DNA of 64,000 nt from Syngnathus acus (GCF_901709675.1 NC_051088.1:25083193-25147192), one strand, 5' to 3'. Counted from the stretch's first letter, positions 17,576-29,274 are shown. Numbers and translations are program-made. Notes: generated by a model not told the origin, from the letters alone.

Positions 17576-18091
17576 TTAACCCCACAAAGTAATGACGTGA
17601 TTTCACACACAACAGTGTCATCAAATCAAACTTTTCACATCACCATGGCAACGGGAGAGTTACTTACTGTTGCCGGCTTTATCTGTTTTTCCGCACGAAA
17701 GCAAGAAAAAAGGCAAGAATACAAATGTTCAGCAAAACCAAAAAAGAATAATAGATAATGATACAATGTGATACGGATATTTTCTCCCATTTTCGAATGG
17801 AGTCATTAGAAAACAGTATGACACAGACATATAGGTAATATATATTATATTTTGTTATGCTTTCAATTCATTCTGTAACAAGATGCAAAGTGATTTGTAA
17901 TTGATACCGTCTCATAGTAGATCAATATCATACATACTCTGTGCTTTTTTTTATTTGATATTTTGTATGAACTTGATGGCACCATACTCACAGCCTGGTG
18001 GGATGACGAGGGCTCCTCGAGCCAGCGGAAGTGTGGATGGCAGGAGGAAGGTCAAAGGGAAGAGAACGAAGGGCAGGATGGGGAGGGCCAT
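9721..18091 (-). CDS. l1cam: Neural cell adhesion molecule L1
   Basis: Single-pass axonal adhesion receptor that binds itself and other immunoglobulin proteins and links to ankyrin. Twenty-eight exons, all in phase: 17992-18091, 17668-17682, 17381-17492, 16947-17116, 16478-16600, 15709-15879, 15531-15645, 15243-15427, 14996-15127, 14724-14867, 14510-14621, 14058-14218, 13772-13931, 13419-13546, 13177-13278, 12896-13111, 12671-12741, 12177-12402, 11965-12071, 11602-11869, 11420-11542, 11144-11320, 10943-11056, 10720-10869, 10452-10583, 10308-10380, 10207-10218, 9721-9979. About 1285 aa: signal peptide ([15 protein letters not shown]...), six Ig domains, fibronectin type III repeats, transmembrane segment near 1139-1161 ([20 protein letters not shown]), then the family-signature tail with FGEYRSLE and the ankyrin-binding FIGQY near 1242-1246. 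An in-frame ATG four codons upstream (18103) is an alternative start. Neurofascin and NrCAM are excluded by the tail and by the exon-2/exon-27 pattern. The first coding exon may be preceded by a non-coding exon far upstream. Confidence 0.95.
10207..10218 (-). other. l1cam: 12-nt l1cam microexon (RSLE, tyrosine sorting signal)
   Basis: The minus strand reads acceptor CTGGCAG, exon GTCTTTGGAGAG, donor GTGAGG. Spliced between exons 10308-10380 and 9721-9979 it completes GEY-RSLE-SDTDEK. Skipping it keeps the frame and gives GEYSDTDEK. In mammals the corresponding 12-nt exon is included in neurons and creates the YRSL endocytosis motif bound by AP-2. The sequence is too short for any gene finder. 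Confidence 0.92.
12527..12595 (+). repeat. Short tRNA-type SINE fragment in an l1cam intron
   Basis: It contains TTGTGGTTAGCATGTCTGCC followed by CGTTCTGGATTCAGTTC. This resembles the A-box and B-box region of a common fish tRNA-derived SINE. Only the head survives. Confidence 0.5.
17668..17682 (-). other. l1cam: 15-nt l1cam microexon (second coding exon)
   Basis: The minus strand reads acceptor GAAAAACAG, a 15-nt exon ATAAAGCCGGCAACA, donor GTAAGT. It adds YKAGN-type residues between the signal peptide exon and the first Ig domain (IPPG-YKAGN-ISQPPV). It is cassette-like: inclusion and skipping both keep phase 1. It matches in position and size the neuron-specific exon 2 of mammalian L1CAM, which alters homophilic and heterophilic binding. 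Confidence 0.85.
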
Positions 18092-18469
18092 TGACACACA
18101 CATGTCTCAATGTCCCATTGACACACTCGCATTCATCAAGGCGCACACACACACGCACACACACGCCTTCTCCGCCTGGGACCCTCCTGGCGACGTAATG
18201 GCGTCACAAAGAGATTGAAGGGGCCGCTTTGGCGGTTTCGTCTTCTGGGTCTGTGATGAGGAGGAAAGAAGGGGAAAAAAGGGGGAGGGGTGTTTGACCC
18301 ATACAACAAAGGGAAGATGGTTGGGGACAGAAGGTGACGAGGGGGGGCAAGAAAGTCCATTAAAGTCAATAAGATAATCACACACTGAGTGTTTGCTGTG
18401 TCACAATTTGATAAGCACAATGGATTCAGATTTGGATACAACAATGCTTCAAAACAACACAAGGAATTG

Positions 18470-18640
18470 GGTGAGCTATTTTGGCTAGCTCTGGTTCAAA
18501 ATACATTTGCACTCAAACAATATGTTTGGCAAAATCTAGAGACCAGATGCCTTTTCCTGACACAACCATCTGCCCTGAGCAGGATTTAAACCTCCGTGTC
18601 CAGTCAGTCGTGCCACCCACTGAGCCATCCAGGCGCCGCC
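18470..18640 (-). mobile_element. tRNA-derived SINE
   Basis: On the minus strand the head has TGGCTCAGTGGGTGG (A box) and GAGGTTTAAATCCTG (B box). It is followed by GATGGTTGTGTCAGGAAAAG and a TTTGCCAAA tail block, the arrangement of a widespread fish SINE family. The polymerase III boxes are slightly mutated, so the copy is probably inactive. Confidence 0.7.
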
Positions 18641-19704
18641 AATGTTTTCCAACAGCGTTATATTAAATTCACTTTAACTTTACAAGATGGCGGCAAGCTT
18701 CAGCTCTTCAACGCCACCGAATCTGATCTTCAACCCAGTCAGTTGGGTCAAAATAATGACTCGAACCTTGGGTAAATGGAATCGATTCTACTCAAAATGC
18801 ACAGATACTCACTCCATGTATTGAGTTTGTTTTTCAGATTTGGTTTATTAGATAAATAAAAAAGGATTTGCAAACATCGGTTAGTTTGGCTGAAGAACTA
18901 ACCCATTTTTGCAAATATGCTTGAAAAAGGGGATTCGTTCATTCGTATATTATCAATAAATTCAATTTTTTAAAAAGAAATTAGATCGAAAAAATCAGGT
19001 CAGTTTTCCCCACAAAATGAATACATTGCTTTCAAAAGAAATCTTCAGAGTAAAGGAACGCGTGTAACAAGAGCTAGTCAAAGTCAACCTTAAAAAAAGA
19101 AGTTAGCACTCTGGCTTGCCTTTACATGGAAGTTTGTGTTGAATTGAGGAGCAGAATGATCTTAACGCTCAACATGCAAATCCCTTTTTCAGAAAATCCT
19201 CCCTGCACTTTGCCAAAAATAGCACGAAGGCACTTCAAAGTGGCTCGCGGGTCCATTCATGGGAATGCCATCAAACCGACGGAATCCCACCAGTCAATGT
19301 TTTTCTTCTGCCTGGAGTGGAAGTCAACTCTCCTTTCCCGAATGATGGCAAGTTTCAAATATTCCACTTGGAACATATGAGATCTAACCTTACAGTTTAT
19401 TGAAAGGGGGAAATGATCATTTTTAAAATACATGGTTTTGAATATGACCTATAGTGGGTCACTTTCCTCGCAAAACGCTTGAAGGCCCAAAGGCGCCGCC
19501 ATCTCGGCTAATGTTAAATATACTGAGCGCCGCCCTTCGACCCTGCAGGTGTCCTGGGACGTCCCGTAGAAGCGGAGGGGTGCTTTGCTTGGAGCCCCGA
19601 GGGGAGAAGGCAAGGCGGGGCAGGGCGGGTTCAGGTGGGACAGTCTAATCAGGGAAGGGAAGGGAGGGGAGGGGCTGGGCTTGAGCTTGTGTGGGTGGCT
19701 GGAA

Positions 19705-19739
<35 letters not shown>

Positions 19740-20295
19740 CAGGGGCTTAAGGTTCGAGAGAAAAATAAGGGTGCAGGTGGAGGAATGGTGCCTGACGGAG
19801 CGAGAAATTAACTCATTGATAGATTCCGATCTGCAGGGGAGACTCTGGATGTGTGGAGGGAGATTAGCAGGGTGGAGAACTGTGTGTGTTTTTGTGTGTG
19901 TGTGTGTGTGTGTGTGCGTGTGTGCGTGTGTGTGCATGCGTGTGCGAGCAAGTGCTTATATTGTCCTTATCAGACCTCATGAATATGAAACACATGTCAT
20001 TTTAATAAAGCACCTCTGAGATTAACATGTCTGCCTGAAGGACTAAATGTGTGTGTGCGCGCGTGTGTTTATAATGCTAATTAGTAAAAACGGACAGATT
20101 TTGAACAAAAGCTTGGTGAAGAACTGTTCAGAACTGGTGAAATACACATTTCATGTTTTTTGTTTGAATCTAACTATTTTTATCGAATGTGTGTGTATAC
20201 GCTATGCTTTGTTAAATAGAATCTAAATCAAAATTGGTTGTATATTTTAAACTAGGGTTTCAAACCAGCTATGAATTACACATTCGGTGGGTCAG
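18640..20295. other. Intergenic sequence upstream of l1cam
   Basis: AT-rich to about 19440, then a moderately GC-rich purine block on the plus strand (19450-19680) and two long GT microsatellites (about 19707-19737 and 19880-19940). The GC-rich block could hold l1cam regulatory sequence. No coding exon is recognised. Confidence 0.35.
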
Positions 20296-20300
20296 GCGTT

Positions 20301-20659
20301 TGTCACGATTGGAGTGTGGAAATGGAGCAGGGCGACCAAGTGCGGCTTGGACCAGGGTTTATTGACGAACTCAAAAGACATACTCGGCAAACTAACATAA
20401 CTTACTGACAAAATCAAGAACAGGAACCGAACAGAGACGTGAGGCAAAACAGACAGGGTGGGCTTCCATGACAGCAGCAAATGCATGCAGGCAATGCTCC
20501 GACAGGGAGTGACACACAAACAGAACCCAAATACAACACAGGCAACAAGAGGCAGGTGAGCATGACCACACCAACCACGGGCACACAGGAAGGGAGGGGC
20601 GAGCACACAGACACGATGACAATCTACACACATAACCAAACTGGGGACGAGACATGACA
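20301..20659 (-). mobile_element. Solo LTR with 5-bp target duplication GCGTT
   Basis: On the minus strand it begins TGTCATGTCTCGTCCCC and ends CGTGACA (TG...CA). It has a TATTTGGG/TATTTAAG-type TATA position and an AATAAACCCTGG polyadenylation signal about 50 bp before the end. GCGTT flanks both sides (20296-20300 and 20660-20664). No internal retroelement region is present, so it is a solo LTR left by recombination. Two relatives lie at 52551 and 53111. Confidence 0.88.
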
Positions 20660-21743
20660 GCGTTACGGTTTTGGATTAGTCGTTAAAGTCTGAATTACGG
20701 TTTTAAGCAAGGGTTAGGCTCCCAAACGAAGGAACACTTTTACTTTTAATGTTAGCTTTCACCTTAGCTTTTCAAATCAGGTGTAGGGTTAGGGTTCCAT
20801 GCAAGGGTTGGGTTTCTTGTAACGGGTTGTTGCCATGGTTAGGATTTTGAATTTGGTTATCAAGACAATGTTAGGGTTTAAAGTTAGGTTTTCAAATTTC
20901 GAGTTCAAATTTGGGCTTCATGTTAGGGATTAACAATATTACATTTCAGCAACAGCTCAGTGGAGTACAGTAAATATCTTCCTTTGCCTGCCAATGCTAG
21001 CTGGAATTACTCGATAGCAAGTGTTTAAGAAACCGGATGGACAGCCGTTTTTAGTTGCGTCAAAAAAACAAAACACAAAAACAACGGAAACACAAACAGT
21101 GGCTAATGCTAATGCTAACTCACAGCTGGCCAGCTGGCCATCCTTGTTCGCTCACTTCGACATCACGCGGCAGGCGACATGATGACCCCACGTGGACAAA
21201 AATAATACGACATCATATGTGACGTTTGAAAAAAATGGGGTTTGTTTCTTTTTTTTAGTTCACGCTCACAAAATGCTTTTCCATCTCAATCCCCCCCCCA
21301 CACACTCCACTGCCCCCCGAGCATCTCAGCACGACAAATGAAGCCGTGCAGAAGTCAGTCATTAGTGCCACTATGTGGCTGCATAAACACTGGCAGGGTG
21401 GACGAGGGTCTATTAGCCTCATCCCCGCAGGGGGGGTCGCAATGGCAGCAGCTGGAGCCCTGTGGGGGGGCACAAGACATCTCCCAACGTATATGCGCTC
21501 TCAAATCCACGCTGATGTGGTCATTTTGATAGGTAACATCGTGCAACCGTCCGTCACTGTTGTCGTGGCAACCAAGCAAGCACTTAGCCAAGGCCATTAA
21601 CGCACTGCACTGCTGACCAGCATATCGCCCATTTGACATTTTGCTCGCTTGTTGACAACAACAATTTACAGTCTGCATCAAAGTATTGATGTCTCAGCCC
21701 CAACGACTGATTGATTGTTTTGTATACATTTGGGTTTTCGTTC

Positions 21744-21956
21744 TTATAAAGCGATTCTTTTGTTCAGACAAATAAAAGGTTTAGTTGCTACCTGCTGACA
21801 GTTTCGACTGTCTGTCGGGTCGGCACGGTGGACTTTGGCCAATGGATAATTGACACGTCGGATGACGGCTCTGAGGAAGACCGGAGTTACAGTCCAAACT
21901 GTCAGCAGGTAGTAACTCAAACTTTTATTTGTCTGAACAAAAGAATGGCTTTATAA
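21744..21956. mobile_element. Foldback element with about 55-bp terminal inverted repeats
   Basis: The left arm reads TTATAAAGCGATTCTTTTGT...CAGACAAATAAAAGG...CTACCTGCTGACAGT. The right end is its reverse complement with few mismatches (ACTGTCAGCAGGTAG...TTTTATTTGTCTGAAC...GGCTTTATAA). About 100 bp of unrelated sequence separates the arms. No transposase is seen, so this is a miniature inverted-repeat transposon of undetermined superfamily. Confidence 0.8.
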
Positions 21957-22038
21957 TCATTACGAAGACATGATGAATCTCATCCAACTAAGGTTTTAGT
22001 AAGATAAGGGATTCAAATTAAAGTTTCAAGTCTGGGGT

Positions 22039-22140
22039 AGGTTTTTAGGTCATCATTTCAAGTCAAAGTTGGGCTTTCAAATCTTGCTTAGGTTTTTAGG
22101 TCATCATTTCAAGTCAAAGTTGGGCTTTCAAATCTTGCTT
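22039..22140. repeat. Two-copy 51-bp tandem repeat
   Basis: The unit starting AGGTTTTTAGGTCATCATTT at 22039 repeats exactly at 22090 inside the GGTTTCAA-rich tract. Identity between the copies is essentially complete, so the duplication is recent compared with the surrounding decayed copies. Confidence 0.85.
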
Positions 22141-23279
22141 AGGTTTTGAACTTGGGCTTGAATGACAAAGTTAAGTCTGTTTAAGTTTTTAGTTTTAGGT
22201 TTCAAGCCAGTTGGGGCTTCACATTAGGTGCAGGGTTTCAGGTTAAGGTTTTAACTTTAGGGTTTCAAATGAAGGTTTCAAAACATTGTTATGCTTTCAA
22301 ATTAAGGCGAGGCTTTCAAATTTAAGATGTGTTCAAATATATTTTACAGCAGCATTCATTTTCATGACATCATAAGAAACGTTGCATGGACTGTGCGGAC
22401 GATGATCTCCAGACTCCCCCCTCCCTAGCCAGAAAAAATGTAGCCAAATGATGATCTCGTATCAGCGGAAAACCCTGAGCGAGTGCGCACGACTGCCAGG
22501 AGCCGGGATGCCTTTCCGTCGTTCCCCCTGTCGCCATGGTAACCACCGACTCCGGCGGCAGCAGCAGCAGCAGCAGCCAGTGCCAGCCCATCCCCCACTT
22601 GGCCCCTCCTTCTTCACCTCCCATCCCCCCCAGATCTGTCCCGCCGCATGGCCACACCCTGCGTCTAACTCATGCTTACGCGCACGCACACACACGGACA
22701 CACACACCATTTCCTTTCGGCCAGTGCACATAGTTTAGAATTGAAGCAGGTCGCAGTGATTCAAAAGTATATTGGTACAGTTAAGACGTTCAAATGAAGG
22801 CTTTATGTCTGGTTCATGGTGTGAAATTAGGGTTTAAAGCCACCATTCGGCGTTCAGTTTTGTTTGGGGTTAGGGTTAGGGTTTCCATTTGTGGTTTCAA
22901 ATCAAGGTGAGGGTCCCAAATGACTGACAGGATTTGGCTTTTGAATGAGGGTTAGAATTGCAAACAATGAATAAGGTTTCAAAATAGGGTTTCAAGCCAG
23001 GAAAGTCAGTGTTGGGGTTTCAAATGAGGTAGGGTTTTTACGCCAAGGCAAATGTTTAACATTTCAGTCTTTTAATACCAGGTTTATGTTTCATGTTAGG
23101 GTTGCAAATTGGGTTTTCAAGTCAAAAAATAGGGTTTGAAATGGTGCTTTCAACAGGTTTAAACATGATTGAATGTTTTATGGGAGGGTTTGAATCCAGT
23201 GTTAGGGTTTCAAATTGAGTGTGAAGTCAGGGTAAAGTTTTGAAGCAAATGTTAGGCCCTTGATTTCTGAAGATTGATG

Positions 23280-25750
23280 ACAATGAGCACTCTTACATTT
23301 TGTCCGGAACAAACAAGAGAGAAATGAAAGGTGCTCTCCAAGTTTCCATTTTACAGCGGCCAACTATACATCGTCCACAAGTGGATATATTGCACTTACT
23401 TATTCATGTACTTTATGCACACCACTCTTATTCATGGACTTCAATCAGGTTGTTTCAAACGGCTGTGTTCACATCCACAACGGCGCAAACACCCATTCCT
23501 ATCGATACAAATAGCACCAAAAACAAAACGAGCCCCCATGCACAGTTAAACTGCACTTGTGCTGGCAGGAAAATAGCGCCCTTTGTCTTAAATGTCACAA
23601 GTGTGTAACTAACTTTTGGGGACATTTCACAATCACCACCAAGACAGGAAGACATTTGTCAGCAAAACAAGCTTCGGTTTCACCCATTATTAATGAAAGG
23701 ATTCTTCTCATGGCTCCAACATGCTCCTCACAAAAGTAGTCTTATTACGGTATACTGTGCATGAGTGCGTGTGTGTGTGTGTGTGTGTGTGTGTTAAAAG
23801 CATTCTATTAGCCGCATCTGAGGCTATTAAAAGCCAAACGGTATGGAAGGGCTGTAAGTGCGCTGATGGTGGCTAACAGCTGGATCAGGTCGGAAGAAGC
23901 AAACATTCCGCACGGGTTCGCAACAAAGACATCTTTCTACAGAGCTACAACGCTCCACACAAAAAGACTCAAAGAAGCTGATGATGAATCAGAGAGGAAA
24001 AGGATGGGGGTGGATGTAGAAGAGAAGTCTGGAGATAATTTCATTTTCTCCAAACAGGCCTCCATGTGATCTCCCCCCGCCACAAGTGCATCTGGAGATT
24101 TTATGTAGTCTCCTTGAAGAGCAGCAGGTGCTCTTCACAAGCTTTACGCAGACTCTTGAAAAAAAAAAAAACACTTCCTGAAACTCAACACAAGCTCTTC
24201 ACAAACAAATGAAGCTCTTTCCAAACAAAGCACAACTTAGATATTCCCAAGGCTCTTCAAAGCTCTTTGCAAGTTTTTTTCGTCAATGCTCAGTCCGGGC
24301 ATTGCCCAAAGCTGTTCCCAAGTTCTATACAAGCACATAGAAGAACGTCCTAAGTACTTCCCAAGATCTTCGCAAGCTATTCCCAAATTTGTAGGAGTTA
24401 AATTTAGGTCTTTTGTGGAGAGTCTTTTATGGAGAGTGACTTGCTAGTGCTTCCTGTTTTTTTTTGTTTGTTTTTTTAAATCGCTCATAATCCATTTATA
24501 TTGAGAGCAATTTCATACAATAAGTTTGAAATGATATTAAAGTGTTCTGTGATCATACTCCTCCTGCATGGCTAAGACGGACGACCGAATGATCTGATCA
24601 AATGGGACACACGCTCAGCACGCTCGTCTCAACCTGCTGCCAATCATTCGGCAAAAGTGAGCGTCGCCAAACACGTCAACGTAATCCACCCGCACAGCTT
24701 TCGCTCACCCTCATTCGCGGTCCGATCTGCTTTCAAAACCATCCTGAAGTCATCCAATAAATCCTCTCGCTCTTCTCTTCGACCTTCCTAAAACGCTGTT
24801 TGGGCCTCAAATAAAGTTCCCCGGGAGGCATGTCAGGAATTTAGGAGTCAAGACAGCGGCGGACAAACACCACGAGCAGATGAGTTCAAAAAGGACAGAG
24901 GGATGTTGACTCAGTAAACAAAGGGCAGAAAAATGACGGACATCACCCTATTGTGTCGACTTCTGTACTGAAACAATGATTCGACTGAAATAATAACACA
25001 TCCACTGCCGACTTGGTTAAAGTGGAACGTTGACGTCTATAGCCGCCAATGGCAGTCAATGAGTTCAAAATATTGCAGTTCAACGACAAAAAAAAAGCTC
25101 TTTCTTTATGAAATATTTCATGCAAATGCATTCAACTTCAAAGTTAAAAACAACGGAACTGCACTTCACAAGTTTACTATACTGAATTGGAACTTTAAGT
25201 TCCGACTAAACTTAGCTGCTCCCGAAAATACAAAGATCTCGTCTGATGTATCACTTCCTTGCTAGTCACTAATTTCTACTCTCTGACTATCTTTCAAACA
25301 CATTTTAGAATACATTTTTATGCTTTGCTTTTCAAGTCGGCCTTTTTAAAATGACTGCATGGTTTTTGCAGCGTTCCCTCTTTGTGTGCCCCCTCCCTCG
25401 CAAACCTCATTGTGCATGTCGGTACGTGTTGTGGAGCAAAAAATGTTCCAGCACTGCAAATGGCCACAACTCCAAAATACTGCATAAGCAAGCAATCAAG
25501 AAGGAAAAGTTGGAATCAGAGTGTACTTGGCTACATCATGATGTGATGTAGCTTCCATATTTATCCACATGGCACTGGTCAAGATTTTTTTTTCTAGAGA
25601 TGATTGACTGGATATTTATTTCGGGCACAAAAGTAAGACGAAGAAGAAAAAAAGATATGAATAAAAATAAAATAGCATTTGAGCTCAAAAAGGAGTGGGA
25701 AGAAGACAGAGATGCAAGTCAAGTTTTCTCAATTATTATTATAATTATAT
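23280..25750. other. Intergenic sequence, no gene recognised
   Basis: Mostly AT-rich unique sequence with a GT microsatellite at about 23767-23795 and an imperfect series of AGCTCTT/CTTCACAAGC-like words at 24110-24400. I find no exon. Confidence 0.4.
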
Positions 25751-25760
25751 TTTATATATA

Positions 25761-25934
25761 CCGTAATTTTCGGACTATAAGTCGCGGTTTTTTTTCACAG
25801 TTTGGGTGGGGGGGCGACTTATACTCAGGAGCGATTTATATACATATATATGGGGGTTTTTTTTTCACTTTTTTGGGCATTTTATGGCTGGTGCGACTTA
25901 TACTCCGGTGCGACTTATAGTCCGAAAATTACGG
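25761..25934. mobile_element. 174-bp palindromic MITE with TA target duplication
   Basis: Ends are CCGTAATTTTCGGACTATAA and its exact reverse complement TTATAGTCCGAAAATTACGG, extended by GTCG/CGAC. TA lies on both sides. Internal CGACTTATACTC words repeat the arm. The TA duplication suggests a Tc1/mariner-type origin. No coding capacity. Confidence 0.92.
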
Positions 25935-26639
25935 TAATTATATTATAATTATTATATTTGCACGGATCATTTTTTGACATCATAATAATAATAATGATAA
26001 TAATAATATTAATAATAATCATATGGTGATAACGAGTTCATCGCTCTATCAATTTAACTTCCACAGGAAATTAAATGATCATAAATGCACTGTAAATCCT
26101 TGTGAAAATTGCTCTTCTTTTCTTTCTTTACTACATACTTTTAAAACGATGTCTTTGAACGGCAATCACTTCCCCACACGTGTCATATTAGCAACACAAG
26201 GGATGAAATGAGCGTTAAAAATGACAAAATAATTCACATTCTCAGTTTTCAGATGTTCTCACTACAGTTGAGTGACATGCACACACCTTCATTTTAACAA
26301 ACAAACAAAACGTGGACAAGTTATAAGTGTTTCATGTGTAACTCGGATAACAAGAGAGTTTACATCCAATAAAAAAAAAAAAAATAATTGAACACCACTA
26401 CTGTTTAGTCGATAGTCAGTACACTATTTTGTGTGTGTGACAATTGGACATTCCTCATTTTTTTTCTTCTCCTGTGTCAATAAATGAAATAGCTCATTTT
26501 ATGGTTTCCATATTAAACCATCTATATATTTGAAATGTGTTCAACTTTCAAATGGGTCTCTGGGGCTTCAAACCACGCGCAAGATAAAAGTGGAGCAGGA
26601 CAGCAAGGAGAGTGCTCATACCTGCTATTGTATTGATGG

Positions 26640-26732
26640 GAGTAGTCGTTATGGCTCACACACACACACACGCACACACACACACACACACACATGCACA
26701 CGCACGCACGCACACACACACACACACAGCAC
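26640..26732. repeat. CA/CACG microsatellite
   Basis: A compound CA repeat with CACG interruptions. It lies just downstream (in l1cam orientation) of the candidate l1cam 5' exon. Confidence 0.9.
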
Positions 26733-26803
26733 ATAATGCATGTAGAGTCACACATTATTTGGACTTTATAAAAGCAGTAATCCATAAAGTGATGCTGCCT
26801 CAC

Positions 26804-26945
26804 CTCTCCAATGCTTTGCTGAAGTCTCTCTTGTGGTTCCTCTGTGCGAGATGCTGCAGCAGCACCAAAAACACGCCCGTCTGATCGCTGCGTCTCCTCC
26901 TTCCTTCTTCCGCCCTCCTCCTCCTCGCACTCTCATTGGCCAGCT
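26804..26945 (-). promoter_or_regulatory. Candidate l1cam promoter and non-coding first exon
   Basis: On the minus strand a CCAAT box (GCCAATGAG, about 26935-26940) precedes GC/purine-rich sequence. That sequence ends at a good splice donor, TTGGAGAG then GTGAGG, with the exon edge at 26804. Nothing coding is on this strand until l1cam, whose first coding exon has AG acceptors shortly upstream of its ATG (around 18200). This fits a distant untranslated first exon as in mammalian L1CAM, but it is inference without transcript data. Confidence 0.35.
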
Positions 26946-27149
26946 CATCCAGATGACATCAGCCTCTCTCTCTTCCTCCATCTCAATCTCTCCATGTATT
27001 CCCTCGGCACCTCCGGCCCCTCCCCTCCTGTTCACCTCCATCGCTCCTCGACTTTCATCTCCAGCCGTCCCGTCTGCTCCCTCCCTACCTCCCTCTCTCC
27101 CTTTTTTTTTACAACCCAGTGGAGGTCATAGCAGTATCTTGTGATTTAT

Positions 27150-27865
27150 GATGTCATTCTGTCGCCAGTACACACAAATGCATTAAACAGGTTGGAACAA
27201 TAGAGTCAGGTATGGAAAGACATTGTGATATAAATAGAAAAAAAACATCAGACCAGATGGAAAAATCCCCAAACACCGCTTTATGTTTTTACTGGCTCCC
27301 TCAGCGATGGACAAATGTCCAAGGCAAAGTCCTTCACGCCGAGGGAAGGTTCGCACAGCCGCGACAGGAGCAGTATCGGGTCTCTCGACTCGGGCGTAGA
27401 AGTCTTTGGACACAGGACGACGAGCGAGGCCGCCGGCCACGCAGCGGCCACACCGACGTGAAGCATCGTGATCCGTCAAGTCATGTGAAGCAGAGTCCAG
27501 ATGATGCGACAGTCATCCCTATCTTGAAACGAGGACAACCCATGGGACGTCTCGAGTTGCGTTGCTGAAGTCATCAGGGCAGGGTAGGCGCTCCAACTCA
27601 GCCTGCTTGACATAAGACCATCAGGGGCAAGCCATGGAAGGCCGGCGGGGGGGTGGGAAAGCAAGAGCGCCCCACAAACGCCCTACCGAGCGTCCAGGCC
27701 AATTTCGACAGATTCAATCTACTAAGAATGCACGAAACATCGGAAACACATCAACGCACAAGTTTAGAACGCTCAATCGGGACTGACCGGCAGGTGTTTA
27801 TCGCTCACGTTGGCTTCCAAAGCAATGACACAAAAATAACATGGAAGTTGTTATTACAAACCGTC
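27150..27865. other. Moderately GC-rich unique sequence of unknown role
   Basis: The minus strand has a 61-codon open frame (27281-27466, ending in SLREPVKT) with a plausible amino-acid mix. I recognise no family, and no splice-supported neighbours are visible. It may be a fragment of a non-coding transcript or a chance frame. Confidence 0.25.
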
Positions 27866-27871
27866 TAGTAG

Positions 27872-28112
27872 CAGGGTTTTAGCTCACCAAATACACTTTG
27901 ACACTAAGGCTTTCCTAGACAGGCATCTTTTCGGAGCCCTTTTAAGGAGACATTTACAATTGAAAAAAAGGAGGAAGTTGTCGTGACAAAATCTTTCAAC
28001 ATTATACAAGCAGGGCTTTATCTACCAAATACACTTTGACACTCTCTGACCAACATCCTCCTAGACAGGCTTTTCGGAGCCCTGTTAAAGAGACGTTTAC
28101 ATTATAAAAAAA
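27872..28112. repeat. Imperfect tandem duplication, unit about 138 bp
   Basis: ACCAAATACACTTTGACAC occurs at about 27886 and 28024. Both copies continue with CCTAGACAGGC, TTTTCGGAGCCC and GAGACRTTTACA-type sequence. The copies have diverged at many positions. No function is evident. Confidence 0.75.
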
Positions 28113-28486
28113 GACGGGATGTAAATTCCTCCGGCACTTCACTTTTTTTTTTTTGGGGTCTTGGGTAGCGAGACACGAGGCAAATGACCTCCATGCCACC
28201 TGAGACCTTTGACCATTTACTGTTGTGACCTATTGATTTGGGATGCATTACTCATTTATTTCCTTCTTTTATTTATTAATATTACTTAGACTTATTATTA
28301 CGTGTGGCAACTGATAGGCCAAATCTCACAGGTAGATGATAGATTCTGTAGGAGACAGTAGTTGGGTTGAAGTTTGTTTGTTTATTTATTTATGTATTTA
28401 TTTATTGGATGTGGAGAATTTAAAGCCAAGAGATGATTTTGTTGTGTCTTTTACCCAAATTCCGGAAGGTACAAGGATCATAGGTG

Positions 28487-28815
28487 TCAAACTCAAGGCC
28501 CGGGGGCCAGATCGGGCCCCGCCACATCATTTGATGTGGCCTAGGAAGACAAATTGTGCATTGACTACATGTGTCAATACTAAAATTGCAAATTGTATTC
28601 ACTTTAAAAACTACAGATATTGCGAGCAATTTTTATTACCATGCACCTTTTAAAATATTTGAATACGTTTTCTGATTTCAAAGTTCATTATTCATCAGTT
28701 TGTTGTGTAGCCTATACTTTATATAATATAAGCATTGACAGTCATAATGGCCCTCCGACGGAAACTATGAGTACAATGCGGCCCGCTACAAAAATCAGTT
28801 TGACACCCCTGGATT
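28487..28815. mobile_element. hAT-like MITE (TGTCAAACTCA ends)
   Basis: The left end reads AGGTGTCAAACTCAAGGCCC and the right end ATCAGTTTGACACCCCTGG. The inner parts contain CCCGGGGGCCAGATC and GCGGCCCGC, the pattern of a very common vertebrate hAT-derived MITE. The left tip has mutated and I could not define a clean 8-bp target duplication. Confidence 0.7.
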
Positions 28816-28945
28816 GAAGGTTAGGGATTTGATCATTGGAACAATAGATGGCCTCATGTCTTGTAAGTAACTTGCTCAATGCCAATCGTTTATCTTCCTC
28901 CTACTTGTTCCTGTCAGTTTGCCTTTTCGCGCTCTTCCTCCCCCC

Positions 28946-29159
28946 CCCCCTAACCCTAACCCTACCCCCCCCACTTCATCACTAACCCAGGGCCATGTTC
29001 TCCCTCTCCGCTATGTGCCAAGCAAAGCTCACCAGTCAAAACACCCCCGCACTTCCTGTTTGCGTGTATTCTGGCAAGTCAAGGACAAAGGAGGAAGGAA
29101 TCCCTGTATTGATCAGACTCTCCCTCTCTCGCTGTCTCTCTCTCTCGCTCTCTCTCTTG

Positions 29160-29211
<52 letters not shown>

Positions 29212-29274
29212 CTCCCAGAACAAGAGATGAGAGAGAAAGGGATTACCGTAAGTGAAGTGCAGACTCTGACTGGA

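Larger units (their letters stand above)
20700..23270. repeat. Decayed TTAGGG/GGTTTCAA-rich low-complexity tract
   Basis: Dozens of imperfect copies of AGGGTTTCAAA, GTTAGGGTTT and similar words occur across about 2.5 kb, including a run GGGGTTAGGGTTAGGGTTT near 22865-22884. It looks like an old expanded minisatellite rather than a true internal telomere, because exact TTAGGG runs are only two or three long. It is interrupted by a foldback element and unique sequence. Confidence 0.55.

Noticed and set aside
22862-22885. Interstitial telomere
   Set aside because: Only two or three exact TTAGGG units. The surrounding words are degenerate GGTTTCAA repeats.
27281-27466. 61-codon minus-strand frame ending in SLREPVKT
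   Set aside because: Amino-acid mix is plausible, but no family is recognised and no splice partners or start context are visible. Kept only as unexplained sequence.
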